The notes beneath the pieces are model-generated. The model did not search any database and was not told the DNA's origin. It was given only the letters and a program-made list of their open reading frames with translations. Shown here piece after piece: positions 53,225 through 64,000 of a stretch of 64,000 nucleotides of DNA. Position numbers and translations under genes: made by a program. The stretch spans positions 75,407,271 through 75,471,270 of the forward strand of contig JBAIZL010000001.1 in the NCBI GenBank assembly GCA_036971475.1, read 5' to 3'. How positions within the stretch are numbered: the stretch's first letter is position 1; each line of letters starts with the position of its first letter. This stretch comes from Prosapia bicincta (Eukaryota > Arthropoda > Insecta > Hemiptera > Cercopidae).

Positions 53225-53900
53225 GAATGGAAAAGGTTCAAAGTAGATGGAAGAAAAATTTGAGAAAAGAAATTGGGTACGGTACGCACCCAAAGTAGAC
53301 AAATGAATGGAAACATCTAGAGTCGACGAAAAAGTAAACGGGTCACAAGTGGACGGAGGGAAGGAAATGGGTCAAAAGTAGAAGGAAGAAAGAGAACGAG
53401 CCAAAAGTGGACGGAAGGAAGGAAACGGGTTAAAAGTAGAAGGGAGAAAGAAAACGGGTCAAAAGCGGACGGAAAGAAGGAAACGGGTCAAAAGTAGAAG
53501 GGAGAAAGAAAAAGGGCCAAAAGTGGACGGAAGGAAGGTAACGGGTCAAAAGTAGAGGGGAGAAAGAAAAAAAGCCAAACGTGGACGGAAAGAAGGAAAC
53601 GGGTCAAAAGTGGGCGGAAGAAAATAAATGGGTCAAAAGTAGAAGGAAGAAAGAGAACGTGTCAAAAGTGGACGGAAGGAAGTAAACGGTCAAAGTAGAA
53701 GGGAAATAGAGAACGGGCCAAAAGTGGACGAAAGAAAATAAACGGGTCAAAAGTAGAAGGAAGAAAGAGAACGAGTCAAAAGTGGACGGAATGAAAGAAA
53801 AAACAAGATCAAATTGGAGGAATGAAACTATACATACTCGGAGTAGACGGATGGACTACCATATCTAAAGTAATCGAGAAAAGGAAACGGGTTCAGACGA
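53225..53900. repeat. purine-rich diverged tandem array
   Basis: Alternating units of about 28 bp: GGGTCAAAAGTAGAAGG-GAG and GGGCCAAAAGTGGACGGAAG, giving a higher-order period near 56 bp. Almost all G and A on the plus strand. Looser copies extend back to about 52.2 kb. Confidence 0.8.
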
Positions 53901-53929
53901 ATGGAGAAAGAGAGAAGAAGAATGAGGCA

Positions 53930-54760
53930 AGAAGTAAAACAAATGAAGTCTTGTTTGTCTATAATTGAAACAAAAACAAAACACCTCAAATAAACTAATC
54001 ATTAGTTTGACTAGCGCGAGGACCTCGCCAGGCCTATTAGAAAGGTCCGTACGTAATCATACCATTCCGCATTGGTCTTAAAACAAAAAAGGCCTTCCCT
54101 CCATTCGCCTCGGTTTCACAAATTTATTGTTCACTTAAGTGTACTTCCTGTAGTTTGGAAGTTTTTGATCCCGACAATTACCCGCTGCTACAGTGGAGCC
54201 GCGTCCATCTAACAAATTCATTTGAACAAGTTTTTCTTAGTGAGTACCACGAAATATTTGTGTCGAATTGATCCCGCAAGAATGCTCTTCATCGTCGATC
54301 CCGTTCATACCGTGAAGAACTGCCAACGAACAAAGTCCATTATGGCGCCGGTGGTGACCGTTATGTGACTCATTGAAAATCCTGTTAAACATTTAAATCG
54401 CTATGTGCATATATTTTTGTAAAATCATTAGTTGAGTTTACTAATAATTGGTAGAATGTGTAGAATAATCGGTAAGAATATATAGATTATCAGAGTAGTG
54501 AAACTATCAAGCCCATTCATTCTTACCCATCTTACTCCAGCTATTTTCTTCTATCCTTGTTTCTACACTCCGGTTGGACACCTCCTTAAAGTCCCCAAAT
54601 CAGGATTTAGTCTACAACCCTGTCCATGATCCTTCCCTACATTCTGACCAAGGGCCTCTATTAGAACTCCTAATCAAAACGTTTTTTTAATAAAAGGGCT
54701 TTATTAGATTCGAAAATTTTAATTCCCTAAAAAAAGTCAAACCTCTGATCTACGTGAACA
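53930..54760. other. no recognisable gene
   Basis: Mixed-composition sequence with no open frame or repeat that could be assigned. Confidence 0.4.
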
Positions 54761-54773
54761 ACTTATTTCCGTA

Positions 54774-54982
54774 AAAAGCTGATCGTCTTACACAGCTATT
54801 CGGAGTAAACAGCTGTTTGCCATAAATAACTAATCGCCTTACACAGCTGATCGTCTTATACACCTGTTTGCCTTAAACAGCTGTTCGACTTACACAGCTG
54901 TTCGCTTTACACAGATTTTCTCCTTTAACAGCTCATCGCCTTTAACAGCTGTTCACCTTAAACAGCTGATCGCTTTAAGCGA
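54774..54982. repeat. tandem array of 16-17-bp units with CAGCTG
   Basis: Units of the form TTAMACAGCTGWTCGNC repeat about a dozen times with variation; six contain an exact CAGCTG (an E-box palindrome). Whether it binds bHLH factors is unknown; the regular period suggests a minisatellite. Confidence 0.75.
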
Positions 54983-55756
54983 TTCAAAAACCGAATACTG
55001 TATGGCGTTGTAAAGGGAAAATAATTGAGGACCGTTTTCACAGTCTTTAATTGGAGGAAGATAGCATGGAATAAGCGAAGTGTAACAAAAACTGAAGGTT
55101 AAAACTCGTAGTATAGTTCAGAAATCACTTGAAACTAAACAGAAATACAGAAAAAATTATTAAACATTAGGAATTATAAAAGAGTTGGTTTAAAGTAACG
55201 GAAAACTGGACGGTAACCTGTTAAGTTTCCAGAACGTTCGAATTAATTTAAAAAACTCAAGCTTTTATTCCGCAGATTTATTCCATTATACAAATTACTA
55301 CTGCGTTTCTCGTCATAATTAGTATAATAATATTGCATTTTGAAATTAAAAATCTATAAGCATTGTTTGTAAGCTGACGTAACATTATTCGATTTCTTCG
55401 GTTAGAAAGGTTTAGCATTGAGAAGACGTTGCACCAAAGGTCGCCAGATCCTACAATCCGTACATCCTTGACTCATCTTTCGTCATTACAGGATGTTGAG
55501 TCAGTTGCCAAACAAATCTATGGCTATATATAGGTGCTTACCGCTCGTGAAGGTGCGTAAAGAGAAATACCTTGGGTCGCGTAAATTATGTCTACAATGA
55601 TTAACATATTGAATTTACGTCTACGCTGAATTGTTGTCTCTGTATTTTATAACACTGGATTCCAACATTGGACAGCACTTGTTAGAGACTATACTTGCAC
55701 GAGCGAGCAATATTATGATAGCAATGTTAAAAGGAGAAGGAGAGCTCGCGTTTACG

Positions 55757-55846
55757 CATACACGCACGCACGAACGTACGCACACACACACGCGCGCGCG
55801 CGCTCGAACATGCACGCACGCGCACACGCACACACACACACACACA

Positions 55847-55935
<89 letters not shown>
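55757..55935. repeat. (CA)n microsatellite with CG-rich start
   Basis: About 180 bp of CA repeats interrupted at the start by an alternating CG stretch (55,790-55,802) and TGCACGCACG. Open frames through it on both strands are artefacts. Confidence 0.9.
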
Positions 55936-55937
<2 letters not shown>

Positions 55938-55999
55938 ACATGCACATTCGTGCGCGTGCACAGACATATAAAAGACGAAAATCATACTTTGCATAGCTC

Positions 56000-56860
56000 G
56001 TAGATATGTGTAATATCAGAATTCGAAAAGGTGGTTCAAAAGCGAGTAGGCGCCGCCTTTAATTCCATCACAAGGGAATTGTGTCCTTTATTATACCTAC
56101 CTTTATCAAACCAAGTGCCCTTGATGTGACGTAGCCATTTCCCCTTCTTTCTCTAAAGTAACTCATGCGAGTCTTCTTTTAGAGAAACTGGAAACACATT
56201 TACACCCCGTGGCAAAGTTTTATTAACTAATTGCAATTTTATAGTGTTTTATAGTTTAAATAAATATGGGGTAAAAGAATAAAAAGGTTTTAGAAACAAA
56301 ATTTTTAGTATATTTCATAAATTTTGCATGAAAAACACCGCCGTTTTGTACGTAAGTATACGTATGCCTTACTAGTATATTTATGTTTCCTTTTAACTTG
56401 CATAAATAATGAAGTGCATTATGGACACTGTATATGTACATCTATCAACAATAAAAAATTTACTCAATTCCATTTATTTAAAACTGCTCTAAAATTATAT
56501 ATGAATTTGCTTATGAAAATTTAAAATATTAAATGTATTAAAATGACCGCTGGTCACCGTGGCTGGATAAGCGACATTTCTCCCCGTGGGCGTCGATTCT
56601 TCTCTATACTCCGGATTAGGGAGTTTGTATATTCTTACTTTGATCCTAGTGAGCTCATTATCGATTCCTATCCTTCATGGACGATAATAGTCAAGCTGGA
56701 GCTGGATTGGTGCTTAGGAGATAAGTTGCATGGACAAGCTCACGTGGAAAATTTAATATTTTTATTGATTTTAATAGAAATGAAAGTTTAAAATGTTGTT
56801 AAGTGAATTGCAATATTTGTGCTATATAAAAGGAACAGAATATTCAAACTAAGACTGCGA
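56000..56860. other. no recognisable gene
   Basis: Short open frames only; the 82-codon frame at 56,543-56,791 has no recognisable domain. GCTATATAAAAGG at 56,820 is TATA-box-like. Confidence 0.35.
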
Positions 56861-56868
56861 TCCACCAA

Positions 56869-56996
56869 GTTTAGAAGGCCCGTTTGCTGAGCGCCACTTG
56901 GGTCAATGTAAGTTTAGAAGGCCCGTTTGCTGAGCGCCACTTGGGTCAATGTAAGTTTAGAAGGCCCTTTATCTGAGCGCCACTTGGGTCAATGAA
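56869..56996. repeat. three tandem copies of a 43-bp unit
   Basis: The unit begins GTTTAGAAGGCCCGTTTGCT and ends CACTTGGGTCAATGTAA. The first two copies are identical and the third has a few changes, so the array is young. Confidence 0.88.
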
Positions 56997-57599
56997 AACA
57001 ACACACTTTCCCTTCCGAACTGCATTTACGTTAACGCCGAAGAGAGAAGTCGATTAGAACCAAAAGGAACGTTGCAACCCAAAAGCAGCCGGTTAAGACT
57101 TTCTCCCGTGCATTGACCCTACCCGGGGCGCTGCTAGCGAAAGTACTAGGCAACAATGGTTGTCCCGATAACGCCCGAGGTGGTAGCAACCTGCGGAGAC
57201 GGGAAAATAAAACCAAACTATGTGATTACGTCATACTGTAACTCATATCCACTTCAGGAACATATAACAGTCGCCCGTGATTTCGCAAATATTAATCCAA
57301 ATGTAGCAGAAAAAAATAAGTTTACTTCAATAACGTGTGTTATGCGATATGTCATCCAATGACTCGGGACTTGTCAACAACAAAACATACAAAATAGAAC
57401 TTAACACAACTACAGAACCTTTAATAGCTAGCTGCATATGAAAATTATAAACCATTATAAAAGAAAATGGCAAACTTGTGTATAAGCAAAGTATATACTG
57501 CATTATATTTACTTTAAATATATTAGAACAGATGTACTACTGGGAAAGGTTATATGGGAATAGGCCTAGAACAGGTCGTAGATACACTATGTTTCTTTA

Positions 57600-57609
57600 C
57601 ACGCACAAA

Positions 57610-57650
<41 letters not shown>

Positions 57651-57765
57651 ACACACACACTCTCTCTCTCTCAAACACACAGACACACACACACATACAC
57701 TCTCTCTAGCTTTTTCTCTCTCTCTCTCTTTCAGACACACACACGCGCGCGCGCGCGCGCGCGAA
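57600..57765. repeat. compound (CT)n/(CA)n/(CG)n microsatellite
   Basis: CT tracts at 57,611-57,647 and later, CA tracts between them, and a final alternating CG run of about 20 bp near 57,742-57,762. Confidence 0.9.
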
Positions 57766-57881
57766 GATTGATAGTATATTCATTGTCGAGCATCAACTGA
57801 TGATAGATACTATCAATCTTTGAAAGTTAACTCGCATAAATATTAAGTAAGATTCTTGTTTAAGTACATATAGTGAAAGTG

Positions 57882-57883
<2 letters not shown>

Positions 57884-57937
<54 letters not shown>
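57884..57937. repeat. (TA)n(TG)n microsatellite
   Basis: About ten TA units followed by about sixteen TG units. Confidence 0.9.
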
Positions 57938-57939
<2 letters not shown>

Positions 57940-58125
57940 TCGATGTTCTTCGAAATAAGTAATAAAAGAATGCTTTTTGCTAGCAAACTAAGGCGTGTTT
58001 GGAAAACGCTGAGCACCGTTCATATGAGCCGGATTATTCTGTATAGTAGGGCTACCCCTACCAACCCAGGCCGCATTTTGAAACAGCAACCCCAGGTTTT
58101 AAGCTCGAATAAATAAATTTACATC

Positions 58126-58300
58126 AGTGGTTCTCAAACTGGGGGTAGCGCTTCCCTGGGGCGTGTATAAGTGCACTAGAACATCCTACATACGAGAGGT
58201 GTGCGTCGGTGTGCCAGCGGGCAGATGACGTGACGTGTGTACTGACTATGTCATTGCTCTTATAGAATGTTTAGTCTTGATAGACCTTTGTTACTGAGTT
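58126..58300. mobile_element. hAT-like terminal repeat, left end only
   Basis: CAGTGGTTCTCAAACTGGGG is a hAT-type end, similar to the 28.2 kb element. A matching right end and target duplication were not found, so only one end can be supported and the limit given on the right is arbitrary. Confidence 0.4.
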
Positions 58301-58955
58301 GTATCTGTGCTCAAGGTTAACATCTCTAGAGCATAGATAAGAGTCCAATTTATTATATAGTCCAGAACTGTGCAAAGTTTGAATCAAGTCTATTACTGTA
58401 TGATTGCAGTATTATCAGTGGTAGGGTTAAATATATTTATATATTATGTAAATATTTTTATTACAAAGTTAAATAAATCTATCTAAAGTTTAGTGAACTA
58501 ACCGGCGGTTTCGGCTTCAATACTCAGTTTGTGATTTTTGACCAAGTATAATGGGAGGGTGGCTTGATTCCATGTCAATGTTATAAAAGTTGATGCAGAG
58601 CCTGAAACATTGAGAGCAACAGATTTACGTAATTACTTAGCGCCGAGATATTTAGTTGAATGCCTTTGACGAGGTCATTGGAGCCATTTGAGCTAAATTT
58701 CCCCGAAATTCTGTGAGGTAAGGTGGCGTAGCCGATCTTGTTAGCGCCGGAGGTCAGGGTTCAGCTGGACGTAAATTTTATAGAACACGGCTGACAGGTA
58801 ATTTGCTTCTGTGATATTGGCTTAACGTCTAGAACGATGCCTCATTTACATGGTCAAGTTTTTGTGTGGTGATCCAAATAGCTTTAAGGTTATTGCTTTT
58901 AGAGTAACTTGACAATTTTGTGCGTTTAGTTAATATAACGTACGCATGCTCTCCA

Positions 58956-58960
<5 letters not shown>

Positions 58961-59050
<90 letters not shown>
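58961..59050. repeat. (CT)n(TA)n microsatellite
   Basis: About 30 bp CT repeats then nearly 60 bp TA repeats. Confidence 0.9.
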
Positions 59051-59052
<2 letters not shown>

Positions 59053-59159
59053 CTATGTAAATACTCTTATCCACCACTAGTGATTCGACAATGGTCAAAT
59101 GACCGAAAGGTGCCTCATCACACTAGGTAAAATTATTGCACTTAGTGGTGGATTAAAAG

Positions 59160-59950
59160 TAGGGATGGGCCGATTCCGATTCTCGATTCCAGGAATCGTC
59201 GATTCTAGGTGGTATCGAGGAATCGTCGATACTCGATTCTTCATTCATAAAAGTGTCGATTCCGATTCCTATTTTGTTAACTATTAAAATATGCGTGTGG
59301 AGTAATTTATTACCAAACAAAATTTATTATATTTGTGTGGAAAAATAATTAATTACCAACTATGTCTTATTTATGTATTAGTTGATTTGAATGAATTAAA
59401 TGATTAAAGTAAACGAAAATATTATTATTTATGAAGCAACAGCAATCAAGATCGTAACCATTTCTGGTCGTTTGACATCGCTCGTCTCTCTCTCTCACTA
59501 GAGTGGGTTCGATACTCTCTTTTGCTCTCTCTCTCACCCACGTGTCTTACTGCCACTGATTTATAGATGTCAGAACAAAACACAAAAAAGTACAGTAAAA
59601 ACTCGATTAACCGTCACCGTCGGAACCGTGGCCATGACGGTTGAGCGAATAGACGGATAACACAAACACTGTATTATTCCTCCGAAACTTAACCTTAATA
59701 AATTATATTATAGACAGATATCACTCTCACGGTTGAAGGTTTTGTGTAGCCTATTACATTAAAACGGAACTTTTAAAAGGTTTTGCCATATGACCAAGAT
59801 GTTAACTAAATTAATTATTAGAGAACTAGAATATAAGCTAATATAACTTGAAAGAATCGAGAATCGAGTAAAGAATCGAGAATCGAAAGGAAAATTTTAG
59901 AATCGGAATCGGAATCGGAATCGAAAATTTTAGGAATCGGCCCATCCCTA
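59160..59950. mobile_element. hAT MITE with perfect 8-bp target duplication
   Basis: Left end TAGGGATGGGCCGATTCC; the right end mirrors it exactly over this length. ATTAAAAG flanks at 59,152-59,159 and 59,951-59,958. The inner ends are rich in GATTC/GAATC repeats. No transposase. Inside it, at 59,592, CAGTAAAAACTCGATTAACC resembles a pogo-type end, so a second element may be nested. Confidence 0.92.
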
Positions 59951-60026
59951 ATTAAAAGTATTTACAATAGTAATATATCAACTTTATAAAGTCAGTGCAA
60001 CGGAAAAATAATGCACAACGTAAAAT

Positions 60027-60028
<2 letters not shown>

Positions 60029-60061
<33 letters not shown>

Positions 60062-60092
60062 CCTATATAATTTTTTTTTTTTTTTTTTTTTC
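60029..60092. repeat. (AT)n microsatellite and T21 run
   Basis: About 30 bp of AT repeats, GGCCTATATAA, then about 21 T. Confidence 0.85.
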
Positions 60093-60099
60093 ATTGTTG

Positions 60100-61430
60100 T
60101 GGAAAATATAGAAATGTGATCTTTTACAAAAAAAAGAGACAAAATTAGGACAGTGGATACGATTTTATGCGACAGTAGTTAGAAGTAGCGGGAGATGGAA
60201 TGTGAAATGGACAGATTTGGTACGAGAATGTATGGGAACAACATTACTCAGTGTGAGTTAATAAATCAGGAGGATTTAAGGAGTCACTGAAGGATAAATA
60301 AATGTCTCCAACAATTTTTTAAATTATTCCCTTTAAGAAATCGAAATAAAGGGCTTGGAAATGTAGGAGTATTTGCAAAATCTAAGGCGAAGGATTACTC
60401 TTTAGGATGTATGAATACAGGGAGCTCCTAACCGGGTGAGCTGAAGACGTTTTGTTCCGGTTACTCCAATGCGGCATGGCTTATTCAAACCTTCTAATCC
60501 CATCAAAGTAAACACACGAGTCTGCACTCATTTTGGATTGAATACTGAGACACAAGAGTGACTCGTGGTCGCGGTAACACAAATATTTGATAATGAAATT
60601 CCTTATTTTCTCTCACCATATCCTCCTTATAGATTTTAACTTGAATGGGAAATTTTATTTTGTTTATTTGACCCACCTGTTACAGGTGTATTTCTTCAAT
60701 ATCTTAGGCTAGTATGCGCCTGCGCGTCATTCGATCGCGTCATTTCATCATAAATGTTTTCTTTATTTGTGTACACAGTCGGATAAAATATTATTTCTGT
60801 ATAGTGTTTTAGCTGTACTTTCATAAAATATACAACAAAATGAAGACTTTGAAAATTAAAATTAATTTAATTACATGCAAACAAATTAATAATAATTAAA
60901 TGTTTATGAATGTATAGTAACATTGTGTACCAACAACATAAATCTACAAAAAAAAACACAAATCATAAATGTATCTCTAAAAATAATGATATTACAGTAT
61001 CGGTATTTTACATTAATGTCTAACAAATTTCCAAAATCAACATTATCATGCATTCGGAAATAACAACTATTGCTTAATAGAGGAAGAAATTATACTAGAT
61101 TAGTGAAATGTAGTTTAGCTAAGGGTTTACTGTAGCCTACTATAAATTGCGGGATTTTTCCTCGCATGGTTTCTTTATTGACAGGTGTTTCATCCAGCTC
61201 TTCACGTAACGCTTTGGTTAGGTTCGGTTTGGGGTTTTTGGCCAGGTAAGGTTTTCCAAGGAGAGAGATCAATAGTTTGGTGCATGGATAATTAATTATA
61301 AATCTCTAACTTGTACTAACCATGTGGCAGGTGAGATGAAAATAGCTCGCAAGATGCTCGCTACTATAAGGGCTTGTCAAATTTTGAAGAACAGGGTAAA
61401 ATATTTAACATTGTTTTTCGTTCATTTCAA
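60100..61430. other. no recognisable gene
   Basis: AT-rich; open frames of about 60 codons only. Nothing assigned. Confidence 0.4.
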
Positions 61431-61440
61431 GCGATTGCAT

Positions 61441-62126
61441 GATGGGAAAAGCCTATCCCTTACGCAGAATGGGAAAAGCCTATCCCTTACGCAGGATGGG
61501 AAAAGCCTATCCCTTACGCAGAATGGGAAAAGCCTATCCCTTACGCAGGATGGGAAAAGCCTATCCCTTACGCAGGATAGGAAAAGCCTATCCCTTACGC
61601 AGGATGGGAAAAGCCTATCCCTTACGCAGGATGGGAAAAGCCTATCCTTTACGCAGGATGGGAAAAGCCTATCCCTTACGCAGAATGGGAAAAGCCTATC
61701 CCTTACGCAGGATGAAAAAAGCCTATCCCTTACGCAGGATGGCAAAAGCCTATCCCTTACGCAGAATGGGAAAAGCCTATCCCTTACGCAGGATGGGAAA
61801 AGACTATCCCTTACGCAGAATGGGAAAAGCCTATCCCTTACGCAGAATGGGAAAAGCCTATCTCTTACGCAGGATGGGAAAAGCCTATCCCTTAAGCAGA
61901 ATGGGAAAAGCCTATCCCTTACGCAGAATGGGAAAAGCCTATCCCTTACGCAGGTTGGGAAAAGCCTATCCCTTACGCAGAATGGGAAAAACCTATCCCT
62001 TACGCAGAATGGGAAAAGCCTATCCATTACGCAGGATGGGAAAAGCCTATCCCTTACGCAGAATGGGAAAAGCCTATCCCTTACGCAGGATGGGAAAAGC
62101 CTATCCCTTACGCAGAATGGGAAAGG
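61441..62126. repeat. 27-bp minisatellite, about 25 copies
   Basis: The unit GGGAAAAGCCTATCCCTTAC-GCAGRAT is repeated about 25 times with few changes. As 27 is a multiple of three and the unit has no stop in several frames, long open frames appear on both strands (9-residue repeats such as GKSLSLTQD). These are by-products of the array, not evidence of a gene. Confidence 0.95.
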
Positions 62127-62129
62127 TAG

Positions 62130-63430
62130 TGGAGACATGGGTAAATTATTCCATCAAGTAAGTTAAGTTGCATGGTTTAATTAGCTTAAATCTATTGTGT
62201 CATAAAAATGAGTATCTGTTATCCTATTACATCCTCTTGTAGAGAGTATGATAAAAAAAGGGCAGATGGAGTTCGGTAAGACTAAGGAGGAAATAATCTA
62301 GTGGTGCAGGGAATAGGAGAAAATTATGACATGACGTTGGCAAGCTCAATTATTTGACGTTTACCTACTCTCAGATGAATGAAGAGACTAGATCGCTACC
62401 AGACGATATAGGCGTTATTTAATTAGGTTGCACTTTAAAACCGTCTTACATTAGAGGTTCTGGATGCCAAACCGGATTGTCAATAGCCTTCAGAAAACAT
62501 TTTGTTTTTTTAAAAACTAGTTTAATTTATTTACAAAATTAAAATACCTTATACTTGACGAACTCATAAACTTATATAATTGTTCATTTTCGACGATAAT
62601 GAATACATTTTAACAACTGAAAACTGTCTGGAAGAACTGTACTTATTGAAACAGATTTCAACGCAAGATTAGAAGGAACGTGGTCGGTGTGCCGTGTGCT
62701 GGAATGTCGACAGTTTTATTGTATTGCCCGGCGAATATTTGCTACCGTGTACTGTAACAGCCATCCAGGTGGAGTGGTTTCACGCCGTCAGCTACATGTT
62801 GTATAAATTAGTAAGGCCACAGTTTTTGTTTGTCGAGTTTCTGTAGGGCGATGATTTGCAAATGATTTTCAAGATGTTTGATACAATGTTTGCCACATTT
62901 TAAACTAACCGGCTTCTGGAATCCGAAGCTCCAAGCGACGGCTTCAAAGGCGCTTAAATGTATCTGTTGCTTCTGCCACAGGTTTAACTCATATTCGTCA
63001 CCCGAATTAATTTTAAACTGACGTTTTCTCCTCATATAATTATAGCAATTGAGATTATGTTAGTCCAATCCCAATAAAGGTGTCTCTTCAAGTCCTATCA
63101 CTCCGGTGACGGTGTAGTAGGCCTACATGGAGTTCACTATTTAATCTTTAAACTTAAGCTCAGTATCTCGAAAAAATGTTTCGTACAAATCCAAACACCT
63201 CTTTTAATTTTATAATCCGATTTTGACTTAAAATCTAGCAATTAATTTCAAATAAAGTTAAAAAAAACTAAATTTTCTTTAAAACCTTGTAATGCAAATC
63301 TATTTCTCTCGTGTTACTCCAATAGAAGGTATACATGAAAGGAAAAAATAAACAGATGAGAGCCCTCATTAATTCTACTAACGTTTTTTAAAAATAACTT
63401 TTTTAAAGGAATTAAAACTACTTCGACTTA
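62130..63430. other. no recognisable gene
   Basis: The 75-codon minus frame at 62,808-63,035 has no recognisable domain. No repeat assigned. Confidence 0.35.
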
Positions 63431-63700
63431 TTTTTGCGCAGGGCCCTAAAAGGCAAAGGTCTCTAAGAGACAGGTGACCATAGTAGGAGACCAGACCCTC
63501 TGATCCGAAGGGTCCTAAGAGATATGTCCTAAGGTTATAGGATGTGTAGGGCACACAATGAGTCAGAGAGTCCTAAGAGTCATTGGCTTTAAGAACTGCC
63601 GGGCCCTATGATGCGTCTGACCAAGGGAGGCACCAGACACTAGGAGGCGAAGTACTCCAAGAGGCTTCTGGTTATAATGTGCGTTGAGCCATAGTGGGGG
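63430..63700. repeat. GC-rich loosely repeated stretch
   Basis: Strings such as GGTCCTAAGAG, GAGTCCTAAGAG and CTCTAAGAGACAGG recur at irregular spacing, suggesting a decayed tandem array. It directly precedes copy B of the dispersed repeat. Confidence 0.4.
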
Positions 63701-63764
63701 GTGGAGGATGCTAAAAGTTAAGAGACGTTAGTTCTAGATGGTCTGTTTTTACCCACGTAAGACC

Positions 63765-64000
63765 AAGTCCTGAGTCGGAAGGTCCGGCCTTTACACAAGC
63801 CAACCGAAAGTGGATAAATATCCAATTGCACTACCTGGACCGAACTAATCAGACTAGGTACTGAGGTACGGAAACCTGTACTTTCGGAAAATTTTACTGG
63901 AAGCGAGTAGTTCTGGAAAAGTGGCTGTAACCGTAGTGTCTGATTTAAGTTCGTTTCGTCACAGGGGCCTACCTGTCACCAGCCCAGCTCTTACAGTAAG
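63765..64000 (+). repeat. dispersed repeat, copy B (cut by window end)
   Basis: Matches 48,775-49,020 in order and spacing: TTGCACTACCTGGACCGAAC, TGAGGTACGGAAACCTG, GAGTAGTTCTGGAAAAG, CTTACAGTAAG at the window edge. The window cuts off its right part. Confidence 0.65.

Noticed and set aside
55621..55996. ORFs of 72-121 codons rich in Cys-Val or Thr-His
   Set aside because: Translation of the CA microsatellite.
61324..62166. 280-codon plus-strand ORF with 9-residue repeats
   Set aside because: It is created by the 27-bp minisatellite; similar long frames exist in another plus-strand frame and on the minus strand.

Overview
The window looks like nuclear DNA of an arthropod, most likely an insect or a close relative. 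It is AT-rich, the one recognisable host gene is split into many small exons with GT..AG introns, and the repeats (Penelope-like elements, an I-type LINE, piggyBac, pogo/Tigger, hAT and hairpin elements, long microsatellites) are typical of large arthropod genomes. The species cannot be fixed from the sequence alone.

From about 1.8 to 42.7 kb the minus strand carries most of one gene, recognised as stranded at second (sas), a single-pass epidermal cell-surface receptor. Sixteen coding exons can be joined in frame (about 1,352 residues). In protein order they encode two cysteine-rich VWC-like modules (42.7-33.8 kb), a fibronectin III-like domain (29.6-29.3 kb), two more VWC-like modules (29.3-24.1 kb), a 475-codon low-complexity Pro/His/Gln/Asn exon (21.8-20.3 kb), a 19-codon linker exon (17.6 kb), three fibronectin III-like domains (17.1-6.5 kb), one transmembrane helix and a short tail with an NPSY motif (6.0-5.8 kb). 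A last exon adds only Asp-Leu and the stop (1.9 kb). The signal peptide and first exon(s) were not found; they lie further upstream, either past 42.7 kb in the poorly readable part or outside the window.

The introns are full of transposon debris: a 2.1 kb piggyBac pseudogene in the last intron (3.5-5.6 kb), a piggyBac 5' fragment (11.7-12.3 kb), a deleted piggyBac (24.9-25.9 kb), two opposed pogo/Tigger remnants (8.6-9.7 and 31.6-32.6 kb), pogo-type MITEs with internal tandem repeats (18.9 and 22.6-23.2 kb), a hAT MITE (28.2-28.7 kb), an old LINE relic (27.0-28.2 kb), an I-type LINE with endonuclease, RT and RNase H remnants (35.2-39.0 kb), and at least two families of Penelope-like elements with GIY-YIG domains (13.1-13.7, 29.9-31.6, 33.0-33.3, 42.7-43.45 kb, plus several isolated or head-to-head 3' ends). 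Several families exist as near-perfect palindromes.

From 43.5 to 64 kb base composition changes and no host gene can be supported. This part holds many tandem arrays: 56-bp, 27-bp, 43-bp and 16-17-bp units, a purine-rich array, a 0.7-0.9 kb tandem duplication, a repeat shared by 48.8 and 63.8 kb, an inverted-repeat element at 46.3-46.7 kb, a tRNA-like sequence at 47.2 kb, a hAT MITE with perfect 8-bp target duplication at 59.2-59.95 kb, and long CA/CT/TA microsatellites. It reads as upstream intergenic or large-intron sequence.
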